Source: Acidobacteriota bacterium (GTDB lineage Bacteria > Acidobacteriota > Vicinamibacteria > Vicinamibacterales > UBA2999). From it: a DNA stretch of 64,000 nucleotides. Below the pieces are notes generated by a model. It saw only the letters and a list, made by a program, of their open reading frames with translations, had not been told where the DNA came from and ran no database searches. The translations under genes and the position numbers were made by a program. The stretch is from the NCBI GenBank assembly GCA_013140775.1, contig JABFSA010000014.1, positions 1 to 64,000 of the forward strand, written 5' to 3'. Shown here in pieces: positions 1 through 8,983 of this stretch. How positions within the stretch are numbered: position 1 is the stretch's first letter; each line of letters starts with the position of its first letter.

Positions 1-923
1 CCGCGTCCGCCTCCAGCGCCGCCGCGGCCCCCCGCACCGCCGGCACGTCCCCCACGCGCGCCGGCTCCACGTCCGGCCTCGAGCTCGGGCTTGCAAAAGC
101 CGGCCTTGAGGCAGGACTCGTATTTCCAGAGGTCCCACTGGCGCGCAAAATCGCTTCGCGCACCGGTCGCTCTCAGTTCACCCGCGGCGTCGTAATAGGT
201 AACCTCTCCACCTCGCAGCATGGCGGCCGTCTGCACCTGGGTGTTCATTTCCATGTAGATGCTGCGGCCGGTCGCCTCGTAGATCGAGGCGCCGACCACC
301 ACCGCGCCGTGATTGACCAGGAGCAGCGCCGGGCTCCCGCCGAGCGCGCGGGCGACCGCCTGGCCGCGGGCCGGGGTGTCGATCAGGTTGCTGCTCTCCC
401 AGCCGCGATCGCCGGGGATTATTTTGCTGAGATCCCGGTAGTCGAAGAACGGCACCCCGTCCAGCATCCAGCGGGAGCTCTGGTTCATCGGCATCATGGG
501 GATCTTACCCATGCCCCACGACACCGTGCCGGGCGCGTGATGGTGGACAACCGCATTGACGTCGGGCCGCAGCTTGTAGATTTCTGCGTGAATGGCCACT
601 TCGCTGTACGACCGCGCGGTCGGATCGACGGGACGCGAGTCGAGGTCCATCTCCATCAGATCTTCGGGTCGGACCAACCCGGTCGCGCGATTGCGCGAGA
701 TGAGGTAGCGGTTCGGATTCTGTGGGTGCCTGATACTCGAGTGTCCGAGGCCGTCCATGACGTCGTGGTCGGTCAGGATCCGGTACGACAGAGCCAGATC
801 TTCCAGCAGCAGCGGATCCACGGGGCCACCGGTCGTGGGGTTGCCCTGTCCCCACACGCTGCCTGCCCCGACCACGAGGGCGATAACACAAACCCCCAGT
901 CTCAGTCCCATCGTCTTTGTCAT
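1..923 (-). CDS. Exported class II aldolase/adducin-family protein (3' end cut by window edge)
   Basis: Reading from the ATG at 923 towards base 1 gives an open frame of 307 codons with no stop before the window edge, so the C-terminus is missing. The first about 22 residues form a Sec signal peptide (MTKTMGLRLGVCVIALVVGA, cleavage near VWG-QG). The rest matches the class II aldolase/adducin fold: an early HSSIRHP loop, the metal-ligand motif VHHHAPG in mid-protein and a later VNHGAVVVG that carries the third histidine. Family members are zinc-dependent aldolases, epimerases or decarboxylases acting on small sugar phosphates, and are usually cytosolic; export is unusual. The visible tail is Gly/Arg/Ala-rich (RGGRAGGAGGRGG), as in the related lipoprotein at 46428-48035. 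The TonB receptor at 998-3988 lies upstream on the same strand, 74 bases away. The substrate is unknown. Confidence 0.85.
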   Translation of the reverse strand, partial: MTKTMGLRLGVCVIALVVGAGSVWGQGNPTTGGPVDPLLLEDLALSYRILTDHDVMDGLGHSSIRHPQNPNRYLISRNRATGLVRPEDLMEMDLDSRPVDPTARSYSEVAIHAEIYKLRPDVNAVVHHHAPGTVSWGMGKIPMMPMNQSSRWMLDGVPFFDYRDLSKIIPGDRGWESSNLIDTPARGQAVARALGGSPALLLVNHGAVVVGASIYEATGRSIYMEMNTQVQTAAMLRGGEVTYYDAAGELRATGARSDFARQWDLWKYESCLKAGFCKPELEAGRGAGARGGRAGGAGGRGGAGGGR

Positions 924-997
924 TAATGTTCTCAGCGCGGAAAGATTCCGGAGACGGAAAGGCCCGCGCGACCTTCCCGCCCCCGGCATGTGCGATG

Positions 998-3988
998 TTA
1001 GAAATCCAACTGGACGCTGAACTTCAAGAACCGACCGAGCAGGACTTCGGTCGGTGCCAGCCAGTTGTCGAACGCGTAATTGTGACTCAGTACCGCCGCC
1101 GAGTTGAAGGCGTTGTAGATATCGACGCTCGCCCGCAGACTGGTCCCTGCGACATCGAGGAGCTTGGACACCCGCACATCGACCTGGTGGAGCCGGTCGC
1201 CGCGCTCGCCTGCCCCCAGGCCCGAGTCGCCGCGGCTGAACAGCCCGGGCGACAGGAGCTGCACGTCAACGTTCTGCGTGCCCCCGGCCAAATCCCGGCC
1301 GAGGCTCGGTCGCACTTGCGCATTGGTCGCCGTGTACGTGGCCAGGATCAAGGCACCCGGCTTGCTCTGGTACGTCGCGCTGATCTGGACGTCGATCGGT
1401 CGAATCGTGTACGAGCCGAACCCCTTGAACTGCGTCTGCAGCGGTTCCTCGCGGTCGCAGTAGAGCTGGCTGGGGGTGGACCACACGTACCGGTAGTTGG
1501 GCGACTCACCTCGCCCCGTCGCGGCGACGATCTCGCAGATGTTCTCCAGGCGGCGCCCCGTGCTCACGCCGGCCCGCAGGAAGACGTCCCCACCGGGCCG
1601 GGCGTTCACCGAGGCGGTGACGCCATCCCACTGATCCTTCATCTTCCCGTACCGGCGGTCGAGCGTGACGAACGGGACCGCGGCGACGCCGAACTTCTCG
1701 GGCTTGATGTCGTAGAGTCCCTGGATCGCGTAGCCGCCGCCGCCGGGCAGGCGTGGATCCGTCGGCGCGGTGATGCTGAACTGATCGAAGTCCTGGGGCC
1801 CGACCGCAAGATCGTCGGTGACCACGTGGTTGCCATACCAGCGGCGGAAGTAGGTGGCGTCCGCCGAGAGGGTGGGCAGGAACTCATGCTGCACGCCGGC
1901 CGACACCTCCCAGTTGTACGTCCGCTTCCCGAACCCGGTCAGCATCTCCTCGTCGAAGGTGACGTTCGAAACAGTTGTGCCGAAGTTCCGGTCCGACAAC
2001 GCGCCGCACTCCCCGTTCCCCGCCGGATCCCTCAGATTGCAGTCCGGCACGTAATTCCGGTTGGCGTCGGCCCACGACCGGGTGGCCTGCGTCACAAGGT
2101 TGCGCGACGGATTGGCCTGCTGGACGAAGCCCACATCCGGTCCCATGGCGAGCAGGTAACGATTCACGCTGGCCTTCAGTGCGGTTTTCCCCCTGCCGCC
2201 CAGGTCGTACACGGCCCCCAATCGCGGCGACAGATCCTGCAGGCTCCAGCCGTCGATCCTCGGGAATGTGATGTCGCGAGCCGGCGCGAGCACCGCCGGA
2301 CCGATGTGCTGTTCCGGGTAGTGGAAGGTGAAGTAGTCGTACCGCAGCCCGTAGTTCACGGTCACGTCGTTGAACGCCCAGCGGTCCTGCACGTAGAGCC
2401 CGAGGTCCGCATCGACGGTGGCCTTCCACTCGCCCAGGGCGCGCTGCGTGATCCGGTTGGGTATGGCGTTTCTGAACCGGTAGCTCACTGGCTGCAGGTC
2501 AAAGTCGATGAAATGGAGGGTGCCCATCTTCCAGTTGAAGCCCGTCTTGAAGGAATGGGCGCCGGTCACATATGACGTAGACCCGGCGATATTGCCCATA
2601 TCCTGGAACTGGTACCGGTACGTGTTGCCTGCGCGGTACGACATGCCCGTCGCCTGTTCCTGGACGAGGATCATCGTCGGGTCCAGGCCGTCGGCGGGCG
2701 ACCGGTTGCTCTGCGCTCCGTAGTACTGCCCCTTCATCTCGAACAGGAGCCGGGATGTGGCCGGCATCGTCCAGTCGCCCGCGAACAGACGCTGCTCGGG
2801 GTAATCGGCATGGGCAGAGGCCTCCCTGGCCGTCGTGAGAGAGGCGCTGCTCGGGCAGAAGCAATAGGTGGTGTTGTACGACGTGAATCCGATCTTGCTC
2901 CGCGGCGTCGCCTGCCACGTGACGCGGAGCTGCGCATCCGGCTGCCGCTGCTCGTTCGCGACCGGCCGCGAGGTGTCCGGTTCGAACGTCCAGACGTTGG
3001 GATTGTTGAGGTTCTTGTTCTCGTAGAGCCCCGCGGCGTACTCGGAGTTCACGTTGTACCGCGCGGCGAAATAAAACCAGATGCGGTCCCGCATGAGCGG
3101 GCCGCCGAACCCGGGGTTGATGTCCCAGTTCGCCTTGATGCTGTTCGCCGTCTGGATGCCGGCGGCTCTCATCTCCGCGGTCACGTTGTCGCTCTGGAGC
3201 GCACCGTTGGCAAAGGCGCCGAACATCACTCCATGGAACGCATTGCCGCCCTCCTTGAGGACGTAGTTGGTACGGACGCCGCCCGCATGCAGCTCGGCGT
3301 TGTTCGACCCCGTGTCGATCTGCATCTCCTGGACGCCCATCGGATTCATGGAGAGGACCGAGGTCGCGGCACCGACGCCGAAACTGGCGATCGAAATGCC
3401 GTTCAGCGTCGTCGCGGCATCTTCAGAATAGGAGCCATGGGCCGTCATGTTGCCGGTGGGGGCCGCCGTCCCCGCACCGCCGACATCCTGCCGCCGGAAA
3501 TCGACTCCCGCGATGAGCACGCCCAACGCGGTTCTGGATCCGCTCGACGGCAGGATGTCGAGGACTCTGCGGTCCAGCACTTCCTGCCGGGTGGTGCTCT
3601 GCAGGTCAACCATCGGCGTCTCGCCGGTCACCGTGATCGTCTCTTCGAGCCCCCCGACGCGGAGGTCGGCGTTGATCCGGGCGTTGAAGGTGCCCTGCAG
3701 CACGACGCCTTCCCGCTTGACCACCGAGAAACCCGGCAGCGTGAAGGTCACCGCGTACTCGCCGGGCCGCAGGTTCTCGATTGCGTACTGACCGGTGCCG
3801 TCTGTCACAGTGGACCGGACCTTCTCAATGAGCGCCGGGCTCGCCGCCTCGACCGTCACCCCTGGCAGCACCGCGCCCGACGCGTCTCGCACCTCGCCGC
3901 TGATCGCGGCCTGCGCGAACGCCACGACCGGGAGCACCAGCGCGATCAGGAACATCGCTCCGATTCTGTTCATCTTTTGCACGCCCAT
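998..3988 (-). CDS. TonB-dependent receptor, Oar-like, with carboxypeptidase-regulatory N-terminal domain
   Basis: This 996-residue outer-membrane protein has a signal peptide (residues 1-26, ending VVAFAQA), then a carboxypeptidase-regulatory-like beta-sandwich (about 28-110: AISGEVRDASGAVLPGVTVE, PGEYAVTFTLPGF), the linker LEETITVTGETPMVD, a plug and a long beta-barrel that ends in SVQLDF with a terminal Phe. This is the architecture of the Oar-type receptors that are expanded in Acidobacteriota, thought to import or bind oligomeric substrates using TonB energy. The annotated ATG follows AAGGGCGGAG; an in-frame GTG six bases downstream is possible. It lies upstream of the aldolase-family gene at 1-923 on the same strand, so the two may be co-transcribed. 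The substrate cannot be read from the sequence. Confidence 0.9.
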   Translation of the reverse strand: MGVQKMNRIGAMFLIALVLPVVAFAQAAISGEVRDASGAVLPGVTVEAASPALIEKVRSTVTDGTGQYAIENLRPGEYAVTFTLPGFSVVKREGVVLQGTFNARINADLRVGGLEETITVTGETPMVDLQSTTRQEVLDRRVLDILPSSGSRTALGVLIAGVDFRRQDVGGAGTAAPTGNMTAHGSYSEDAATTLNGISIASFGVGAATSVLSMNPMGVQEMQIDTGSNNAELHAGGVRTNYVLKEGGNAFHGVMFGAFANGALQSDNVTAEMRAAGIQTANSIKANWDINPGFGGPLMRDRIWFYFAARYNVNSEYAAGLYENKNLNNPNVWTFEPDTSRPVANEQRQPDAQLRVTWQATPRSKIGFTSYNTTYCFCPSSASLTTAREASAHADYPEQRLFAGDWTMPATSRLLFEMKGQYYGAQSNRSPADGLDPTMILVQEQATGMSYRAGNTYRYQFQDMGNIAGSTSYVTGAHSFKTGFNWKMGTLHFIDFDLQPVSYRFRNAIPNRITQRALGEWKATVDADLGLYVQDRWAFNDVTVNYGLRYDYFTFHYPEQHIGPAVLAPARDITFPRIDGWSLQDLSPRLGAVYDLGGRGKTALKASVNRYLLAMGPDVGFVQQANPSRNLVTQATRSWADANRNYVPDCNLRDPAGNGECGALSDRNFGTTVSNVTFDEEMLTGFGKRTYNWEVSAGVQHEFLPTLSADATYFRRWYGNHVVTDDLAVGPQDFDQFSITAPTDPRLPGGGGYAIQGLYDIKPEKFGVAAVPFVTLDRRYGKMKDQWDGVTASVNARPGGDVFLRAGVSTGRRLENICEIVAATGRGESPNYRYVWSTPSQLYCDREEPLQTQFKGFGSYTIRPIDVQISATYQSKPGALILATYTATNAQVRPSLGRDLAGGTQNVDVQLLSPGLFSRGDSGLGAGERGDRLHQVDVRVSKLLDVAGTSLRASVDIYNAFNSAAVLSHNYAFDNWLAPTEVLLGRFLKFSVQLDF

Positions 3989-4082
3989 CTCCGCCCTTTT
4001 CGTTTCCGCTTCCGTCTAATGCACCGGTGGCCGCTCGCGGCCCCGCCCTGCGCAGGTGCTGTACGCGAAACCGCACCGCTCG

Positions 4083-4115
4083 ACCTCTGGGCCAGCCGAA
4101 CCACGGTCCAGAGGT
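4083..4115. promoter_or_regulatory. 8-bp inverted repeat in a divergent intergenic region
   Basis: ACCTCTGG at 4083-4090 is the exact complement of CCAGAGGT at 4108-4115, with a 17-base spacer. It lies between the divergent TonB receptor (start 3988) and ThDP enzyme (start 4242) genes. A TATACT -10-like box is at 4214-4219, but no convincing -35 was seen. This could be an operator or an RNA hairpin in the TonB leader. The remaining 250 bases of the gap show no gene. Confidence 0.3.
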
Positions 4116-4241
4116 GGCAGCGTAGGTATCATCAATGCCAGGACGAAGTCAATCGCGTACCTCCGCCATTTTAGCTCGCTGAACTCTGCGGTCCCGTAGG
4201 CTACTGACTCGCGTATACTGCGCGGTCAGATCACGAATCGC

Positions 4242-6146
4242 ATGTCCGGAAATCCTGCCGTCGATCGCCGGAGCTTTCTGAAAGGTGCCGCCGTGACCGG
4301 CGCCGCGGCGCTGGTGCCGGACGCGGCTGCGAACGCCACACCCGAGGCGGCGTCTCAGGCAGCGCCAGCACAGGGTACCGGGCCTACCATGCCGCCGGTG
4401 GGAGGCCGTGACATCGACCCCGCGGTCGCGATCGGGGCGGGCCCGGCCGGCCGGCCGGGCAGCGACTTCATGCTGGACGTCCTCAAGTCGCTCGACTTCG
4501 AATACGTGGCGTCGAACGCCGGCTCGAGCTTCCGCGGCATCCACGAATCCATCATCAATTACGGCAACAACCAGTTGCCCGAGTTCCTGACCTGCTGTCA
4601 CGAAGAATCCTCCGTCGCCATGGCCCATGGCTACTACAAAGCCGAGGGGAAGCCGATGGCCGTGCTGTGTCATGGGACGGTCGGGCTCCAGCACGCGGCG
4701 ATGGCCGTCTACAACGCGTACTGCGACCGCGTGCCGGTGTTCATTCTCGCCGGCAACCACCTCGACGCGGCGGAGCGGGGAGGGAGCGTGGAGTGGCAGC
4801 ACAGCGTGCAGGACGCGGCTGCCCTGGTCCGTGACTTCGTCAAATGGGACGACATGCCGGTCTCCCTCGGACACTTCGCAGAGTCGGCCGTCCGCGCCTA
4901 CAAGATCGCGATAACGCCTCCTATGGGGCCGGCTGTGATCGTCATCGACGGCCATCTGCAGGAGAATCCGATTGCCCCGGAGGAAGCCTCGCGGCTGCGC
5001 GTCCCGCGGCTGACCGTGGCGACTCCGCCGCAGGGCGATTCGGGGGCGGTGGCCGAGGCCGCGCGGTTGCTCGTGAACGCGCGGAATCCTGTCATTGTGG
5101 CGGATCGGGCCGCGCGGACGCCGGCGGGGATGCCGCTGCTCATCGAGCTGGCGGAGACGCTCCAGGCGTCGGTGATCGATCAACGGGGGCGGATGAACTT
5201 CCCATCCCGCCACCCGCTGAACCAGACCGTCAGCCGCCAGCCGATGGCCGATGCGGACGTCATCCTGGGCCTCGAGCTCACGTCGTTCCCACGCGCCAGA
5301 GCCGGCGTGCGGCTCATCAGCATCGAATCGACCGCCCTGTATATCAAGAGCAATTATCAGGACTTCCAACGCTACGCCGAGGTGGACGTCGCCATGGCCG
5401 CCGACGCGGAAGCGACGCTTCCCGCGCTCATCGACGCGTGCCGTCGTCTCATCACCGTCGATCGGCGCCGCGCCTTTGCCGAGCGTCGGCAGCGTCTGGA
5501 ACAGGCGCACCTGGAGGGTCTGGCAGCGGCGCGCGCTGAGGCCGCGTACGCGTGGGATGCGTCGCCGATCAGCACCGCGCGGCTCGCCGCGGAGATCTGG
5601 GCGCAGATTCGGAACGAGGACTGGTCGTACGTGTCCGAAAGCGGCAACACCAGCGACTGGGTGTTCCGCTTGTGGAACTTCACCGAGCGGTACCACCACA
5701 CGGGCAACTCGTCCGGCGCCACGGGCGTCGGTTACGGCGCGCCCGCCGGGGTGGGCGGCGCGCTCGCCAACAAGAAACACGGGCGCATCTCCGTGAACAT
5801 TCAGAGCGACGGTGACTTTCTCTACGCGCCCGGCGTCTGGTGGACGGCCGCGCATCATCGCATTCCGTTGCTGTCGGTGATGCACAACAACCGCGCCTAC
5901 CACCAGGAGATCATGCACATCCAGCGCATGGCCAGTTGGCGCAACCGCGACATCACACGTGCGCACATCGGAACGACGATCGAGAACCCGAACGTAGACT
6001 TCGCGAAGATCGCGCAGGGGATGGGCGTCCACGCACAGGGACCGATCACCAACCCGAACGAACTGGGACCGGCGATCCGCCGCGCGATCGAGGTCGTGAA
6101 GAGCGGCGAGCCGTCGCTCATCGACGTGGTGACGCAACCTCGGTAG
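4242..6146 (+). CDS. Tat-exported thiamine diphosphate-dependent enzyme (acetolactate synthase/benzoylformate decarboxylase-like)
   Basis: The 634-residue product starts with a twin-arginine signal (DRRSFLKGAAVTGAAALVP, residues 8-26), so it should be exported folded with its cofactor. The three-domain ThDP-enzyme layout follows. The PYR domain has the catalytic glutamate in CCHEESSVAMAHG (Glu121). The central domain spans about 230-370. The PP domain has QSDGDFLYAPG followed 25 residues later by HNNRAYHQ, the Mg/diphosphate motif, with the usual first Gly replaced by Ser. Relatives decarboxylate or ligate 2-oxo acids, or oxidise them and pass electrons on. A cytochrome c gene starts 12 bases after the stop (6159-6518), so an oxidative reaction with electron transfer to cytochrome is plausible but unproven. 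There is no clear Shine-Dalgarno before the ATG. A paralogue with its own cytochrome lies at 13914-15893. Confidence 0.88.
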   Translation: MSGNPAVDRRSFLKGAAVTGAAALVPDAAANATPEAASQAAPAQGTGPTMPPVGGRDIDPAVAIGAGPAGRPGSDFMLDVLKSLDFEYVASNAGSSFRGIHESIINYGNNQLPEFLTCCHEESSVAMAHGYYKAEGKPMAVLCHGTVGLQHAAMAVYNAYCDRVPVFILAGNHLDAAERGGSVEWQHSVQDAAALVRDFVKWDDMPVSLGHFAESAVRAYKIAITPPMGPAVIVIDGHLQENPIAPEEASRLRVPRLTVATPPQGDSGAVAEAARLLVNARNPVIVADRAARTPAGMPLLIELAETLQASVIDQRGRMNFPSRHPLNQTVSRQPMADADVILGLELTSFPRARAGVRLISIESTALYIKSNYQDFQRYAEVDVAMAADAEATLPALIDACRRLITVDRRRAFAERRQRLEQAHLEGLAAARAEAAYAWDASPISTARLAAEIWAQIRNEDWSYVSESGNTSDWVFRLWNFTERYHHTGNSSGATGVGYGAPAGVGGALANKKHGRISVNIQSDGDFLYAPGVWWTAAHHRIPLLSVMHNNRAYHQEIMHIQRMASWRNRDITRAHIGTTIENPNVDFAKIAQGMGVHAQGPITNPNELGPAIRRAIEVVKSGEPSLIDVVTQPR

Positions 6147-6158
6147 GAACGTGAGGGC

Positions 6159-6518
6159 ATGAAGATCTGGATGTTGAAGCTGCTCGCAGTGCTCGTACTC
6201 GCAGCTGCGGGCGCCGCCGCCCAGACGCCAACCCAAACGCCGCCCGCTGGAGACGCCGCCGCCGGCAAGAAGCTGTTCGTCAGCCTGGGCTGCTGGACGT
6301 GCCATGGCTACGAGGGCCAGGGGGGCGCGGGGCCGAGAATCGCGCCGCGACCGCTTCCACGCGCCGCGTTCACCACATACGTCCGGCGACCGTCGGAGCG
6401 GATGCCAAACTATCCCGAGAGACTCGTGTCAGACGCGGAGCTCGGGCACATTCACGCGTATCTGCAGTCGCGTCCCATGCCGCCGCCGATCGCGAGCATC
6501 CCGCTGCTTCAACCGTAG
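6159..6518 (+). CDS. Small periplasmic monoheme cytochrome c
   Basis: This 119-residue protein has a signal peptide ([20 protein letters not shown], cleavage near AAA-QT), one CWTCH haem-binding motif near residue 46 and a likely distal Met in ERMPNYP near residue 88, as in class I cytochromes c. It starts 12 bases downstream of the Tat-exported ThDP enzyme and was probably translated from the same message, which points to a role as its electron acceptor (inference from context). The length and layout fit a soluble single-domain cytochrome. Confidence 0.88.
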   Translation: MKIWMLKLLAVLVLAAAGAAAQTPTQTPPAGDAAAGKKLFVSLGCWTCHGYEGQGGAGPRIAPRPLPRAAFTTYVRRPSERMPNYPERLVSDAELGHIHAYLQSRPMPPPIASIPLLQP

Positions 6519-6637
6519 GCGTACGCCACGGCGCTTGACGGCTGCGCTCAGAGCGGGCATGCTCACGGCCTGTAACGGGCGGTCATCGCAGTTCGAGGCG
6601 GCGATGTCCGGGAAAAGGATTAAGGAGCAGGGTGTCT

Positions 6638-7489
6638 ATGCGAACTGGGGCGTTCATCCCGAGTGTGATTCGAACGGCAGGTGTGTCGGGACTCGTGGTT
6701 CTGGGCCTGGCCGGCTTGCCCGCCACGGTCGAGGGCCAGGGCGGTGTAGCGGCGCCGCCGCCGCCCAGACAGGAGCCGCAGCGGTCGATCGAGATCGACG
6801 AGGTCCCAGTGTTCTTCCGCGAGGACTGGCGGTACGATCACACCCAGCCCAACACGAACAATGCGCGGGAGCCGGAGCATCCAGTCGCGCAAGGCGACGT
6901 GTTGAACCCGAATTTGGAAGTCCGCTTGTACGGAGACGCAGTGGGCACCCGGACTATCCTCCAGCCGGAGAACAAGGACACGAAACCCGGCGGCGGCGAC
7001 GGGTTGGTTTACGTGATGTCGCTGCTCTGCGGAACCAACCTCGATCGCGACGACCTCTCAGGAAAAGTCATCGTCGGCCCCTCGACGCATGCGAACTGCT
7101 TGATCACCCTCCGGGACAGGAACAACGATGTGGATCTGTCCGGAGTGGCCAGCATCAAATGGCGCACCAGGGTGAGCGGGTTTCACTGCCTCCGTCCCGT
7201 TCTGAAGCTCGCCAGCGGACAGTGGCTCGTGGGCGACAAGTGCGCCCAAGGTCCTCAGACGAGCTGGGCGGAGCAGGAGATTCAATTCGTTGACGTGCGC
7301 TGGCGGAACCTCAACATCGCCGAGGTCGTCGAAGCCCGCGACGGATACTGGGTGGATTTCCCCGACCTCAGCAGGGTCGAGGAAATTGGTTTCACCGATC
7401 TGATGCGAGGCGCCGGCCACGGATCCGGTGGCGGGTCACGGATAGACTGGCTTGAAGTAAAGGGTAAGCCCGTTCCGCGAAAACGATAG
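6638..7489 (+). CDS. Secreted protein of unknown function
   Basis: The product is 283 residues with a signal peptide (IRTAGVSGLVVLGLAGLPAT, cleavage near VEG-QG). I do not recognise the family. It is rich in Asp, Gly and Trp, has three internal cysteines, and ends in a section resembling a beta-sandwich (GYWVDFPDLSRVEEIGFTDL ... SRIDWLEVKGKPV). I chose the ATG at 6638 because AAGGAG at 6622-6627 lies 10 bases upstream; the in-frame GTG at 6632 is too close. It lies downstream of the ThDP enzyme/cytochrome pair on the same strand, with a 119-base gap, and may belong to that unit. Confidence 0.7.
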   Translation: MRTGAFIPSVIRTAGVSGLVVLGLAGLPATVEGQGGVAAPPPPRQEPQRSIEIDEVPVFFREDWRYDHTQPNTNNAREPEHPVAQGDVLNPNLEVRLYGDAVGTRTILQPENKDTKPGGGDGLVYVMSLLCGTNLDRDDLSGKVIVGPSTHANCLITLRDRNNDVDLSGVASIKWRTRVSGFHCLRPVLKLASGQWLVGDKCAQGPQTSWAEQEIQFVDVRWRNLNIAEVVEARDGYWVDFPDLSRVEEIGFTDLMRGAGHGSGGGSRIDWLEVKGKPVPRKR

Positions 7490-7513
7490 GGCGAGGGCAG
7501 AGACCCGAAGGCG

Positions 7514-7921
7514 TTACTGCGCCGCCGCGTTGCCGCGACGGCCGCCGCCCTCTCCGCCCAGCTTCGAGCCATTCGGCAGGACGACGCTCTCGATTCTCCC
7601 GTAAGGCCGCCCGTTGGTGACCGGGTTCGCCGTTACCGTGACCTCATCCCCAGGCTTGAACGAATTGTTACGGTAGCCTGCGGGATAGATGCTGTTCGGC
7701 GCCTGCGCTTCCATGACCCACTCCACCACCTGGCCGTCCGCCCCTTTGACCTCGATCGTCAGCAGACAATGCGGATTGGACCAGAGCCAGCTCTTGACCA
7801 CGCCTTTCACCGTCACGGTTGTGTCGGACAGGAGCGTGGAACCTGTGTGGTGCGCGCCGGCGGGCGCCGACGCCAACAGCAGGAGTGCCACGCTCACCGC
7901 CTTGACGAGCCTGTTTCTCAT
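7514..7921 (-). CDS. DUF6152 family periplasmic protein
   Basis: A 135-residue protein with signal peptide MRNRLVKAVSVALLLLASAP, cleaved after AGA so that the mature protein would begin His-His-Thr. The body has the DUF6152 signature: KGVVKSWLWSNPHCLLTIEV, WVMEAQAPNSIYPAGYRN and FKPGDEVTVTANPVTNGRPY. The family has no known function. It lies 33 bases downstream of the WEGDTL-family gene at 7955-8830 on the same strand. Its sequence is especially close to the protein at 45847-46254, whose upstream neighbour is also a relative of this gene's neighbour, so the pair appears to have duplicated as a unit. It is convergent with the gene ending at 7489. Confidence 0.88.
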   Translation of the reverse strand: MRNRLVKAVSVALLLLASAPAGAHHTGSTLLSDTTVTVKGVVKSWLWSNPHCLLTIEVKGADGQVVEWVMEAQAPNSIYPAGYRNNSFKPGDEVTVTANPVTNGRPYGRIESVVLPNGSKLGGEGGGRRGNAAAQ

Positions 7922-7954
7922 TGTGCGTTCCCTTTGTCTTCCCGGCGTCCTGGT

Positions 7955-8830
7955 TTACTTGCCGCTCGCGCCGTCGCCATAGGCCTTGTTGTAGGCCTCG
8001 ATTTCATAGGGTGAGCAGTACCGCGTCAGGACGTCCGTTCGCGGATCCTGCAGGATCATCGGAATCTTCATCGTCTGCCACGGCTGCGTGTACATCTTCG
8101 GATCGTCGAGCGTTTCCGACCACTCCAGCGTGTCGGCGTCGAGGCGCCGGAAGGTTTCCGTGATGCGCGCCCGGTCGCTGATGGGACGGCCCGTGTTGTC
8201 GAGCCACACGCGCTCTTCCGGCAAGGTCCCGACGGTCTGTACTTCGAGCGTGTAGTCGTCGAGCCATTTCCCCACCGAGTATCCCATCCACCGCGATTCA
8301 CGGTACTGGCCGTCTATTTCCACCCCGCCGTCCACCAGCGTGGGAACAGACCGGCCGTCCGTCCAAATGATGCGCCAGCGGTTGTCGTAGTTGTAGAGGA
8401 TGCTGACCGAGTGCTCGTCCTGGTAAATCCGCGCGCCCAGGTCGTAGTGGTTGTACCGGGGAAACCCCAAAGGCTCACAGGTCACGCGCGGATCGTTCGT
8501 CCCGGCCGGCGGAACGGCGTCCTCCCCTTCGAGGGCTTTGTGGGCTTGGTACATCTGCCGTCCGAGTGGCGTGTACGGCAGTTCGCTCGCCGGGCTTCCG
8601 TCATTGGGCCTGAGCTGCGTGCCTTTGGCCTGGTTGCCCAGCCTCGAGCCCCAGAGCCCTGCCAGGCTCCGCCTCGGCGCCGGCTTCTTGTCCTTCACCG
8701 CAGCCGCCTGCCGATTGGGAACCGGGTCGGGCCAAGTCTGCGCCGGGGTGTTCTGCGCGAAGGCGTTCAACTGGAAGCCGAACGCCACGCCCACCAGGCC
8801 TACCATCACGCCACGGTAAAGAACCGCCAT
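7955..8830 (-). CDS. Secreted WEGDTL-family protein of unknown function
   Basis: The 291-residue product has a signal peptide (VMVGLVGVAFGFQLNAFAQ). It then shows the features shared by at least eight proteins here: an early RRSLAGLWG ('GxW') strand, a CEPLGFPRYNHY segment, a central RWRIIWTDGR strand, WMGYSVGKWLDDYTLEVQT, where related proteins read GRWEGDTLVV, and a repeated Asp-Pro strand (LDDPKMYTQPW). A repeating beta-strand, lipocalin-like or barrel fold is likely. The frame stays open far upstream, but the ATG at 8830 has AGAGAGG just before it and starts the signal peptide, so I reject the longer start. It is followed by DUF6152 (7514-7921). The paralogue is 44889-45815. Confidence 0.8.
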   Translation of the reverse strand: MAVLYRGVMVGLVGVAFGFQLNAFAQNTPAQTWPDPVPNRQAAAVKDKKPAPRRSLAGLWGSRLGNQAKGTQLRPNDGSPASELPYTPLGRQMYQAHKALEGEDAVPPAGTNDPRVTCEPLGFPRYNHYDLGARIYQDEHSVSILYNYDNRWRIIWTDGRSVPTLVDGGVEIDGQYRESRWMGYSVGKWLDDYTLEVQTVGTLPEERVWLDNTGRPISDRARITETFRRLDADTLEWSETLDDPKMYTQPWQTMKIPMILQDPRTDVLTRYCSPYEIEAYNKAYGDGASGK

Positions 8831-8866
8831 TCTGAACCTCTCTGCTCTGCGCAGATCACCGCGCAT

Positions 8867-8878
8867 GGTCAATTGACC
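8867..8878. promoter_or_regulatory. 12-bp perfect palindrome GGTCAATTGACC
   Basis: GGTCAATTGACC is a perfect palindrome in the 153-base region between the divergent genes starting at 8830 (minus) and 8984 (plus). Each half contains a TTGAC-like -35 hexamer, one per strand. This could be a dimeric regulator site overlapping two promoters. No convincing -10 was found. Confidence 0.35.
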
Positions 8879-8983
8879 GGCCGTGATTGTAAAAGATTCG
8901 GGATGTCGTAGGAAAGGAAGAACCGTCTGTTGAAAAGTGCCTCTGTTCTTGTGAGAATGCCGGGACAAATCGGAGGAACCATC

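Noticed and set aside
917..2575. A 552-codon plus-strand frame opposite the TonB receptor
   Set aside because: Antisense shadow with no signal peptide, domain or ribosome-binding site. The same holds for 2810-4174 and 11859-12707.
4149..6305. A 718-codon open frame on the minus strand
   Set aside because: It mirrors the ThDP enzyme gene, is Arg/His-rich with no domain, and arises from GC-rich codon bias. The plus strand has the recognisable motifs.
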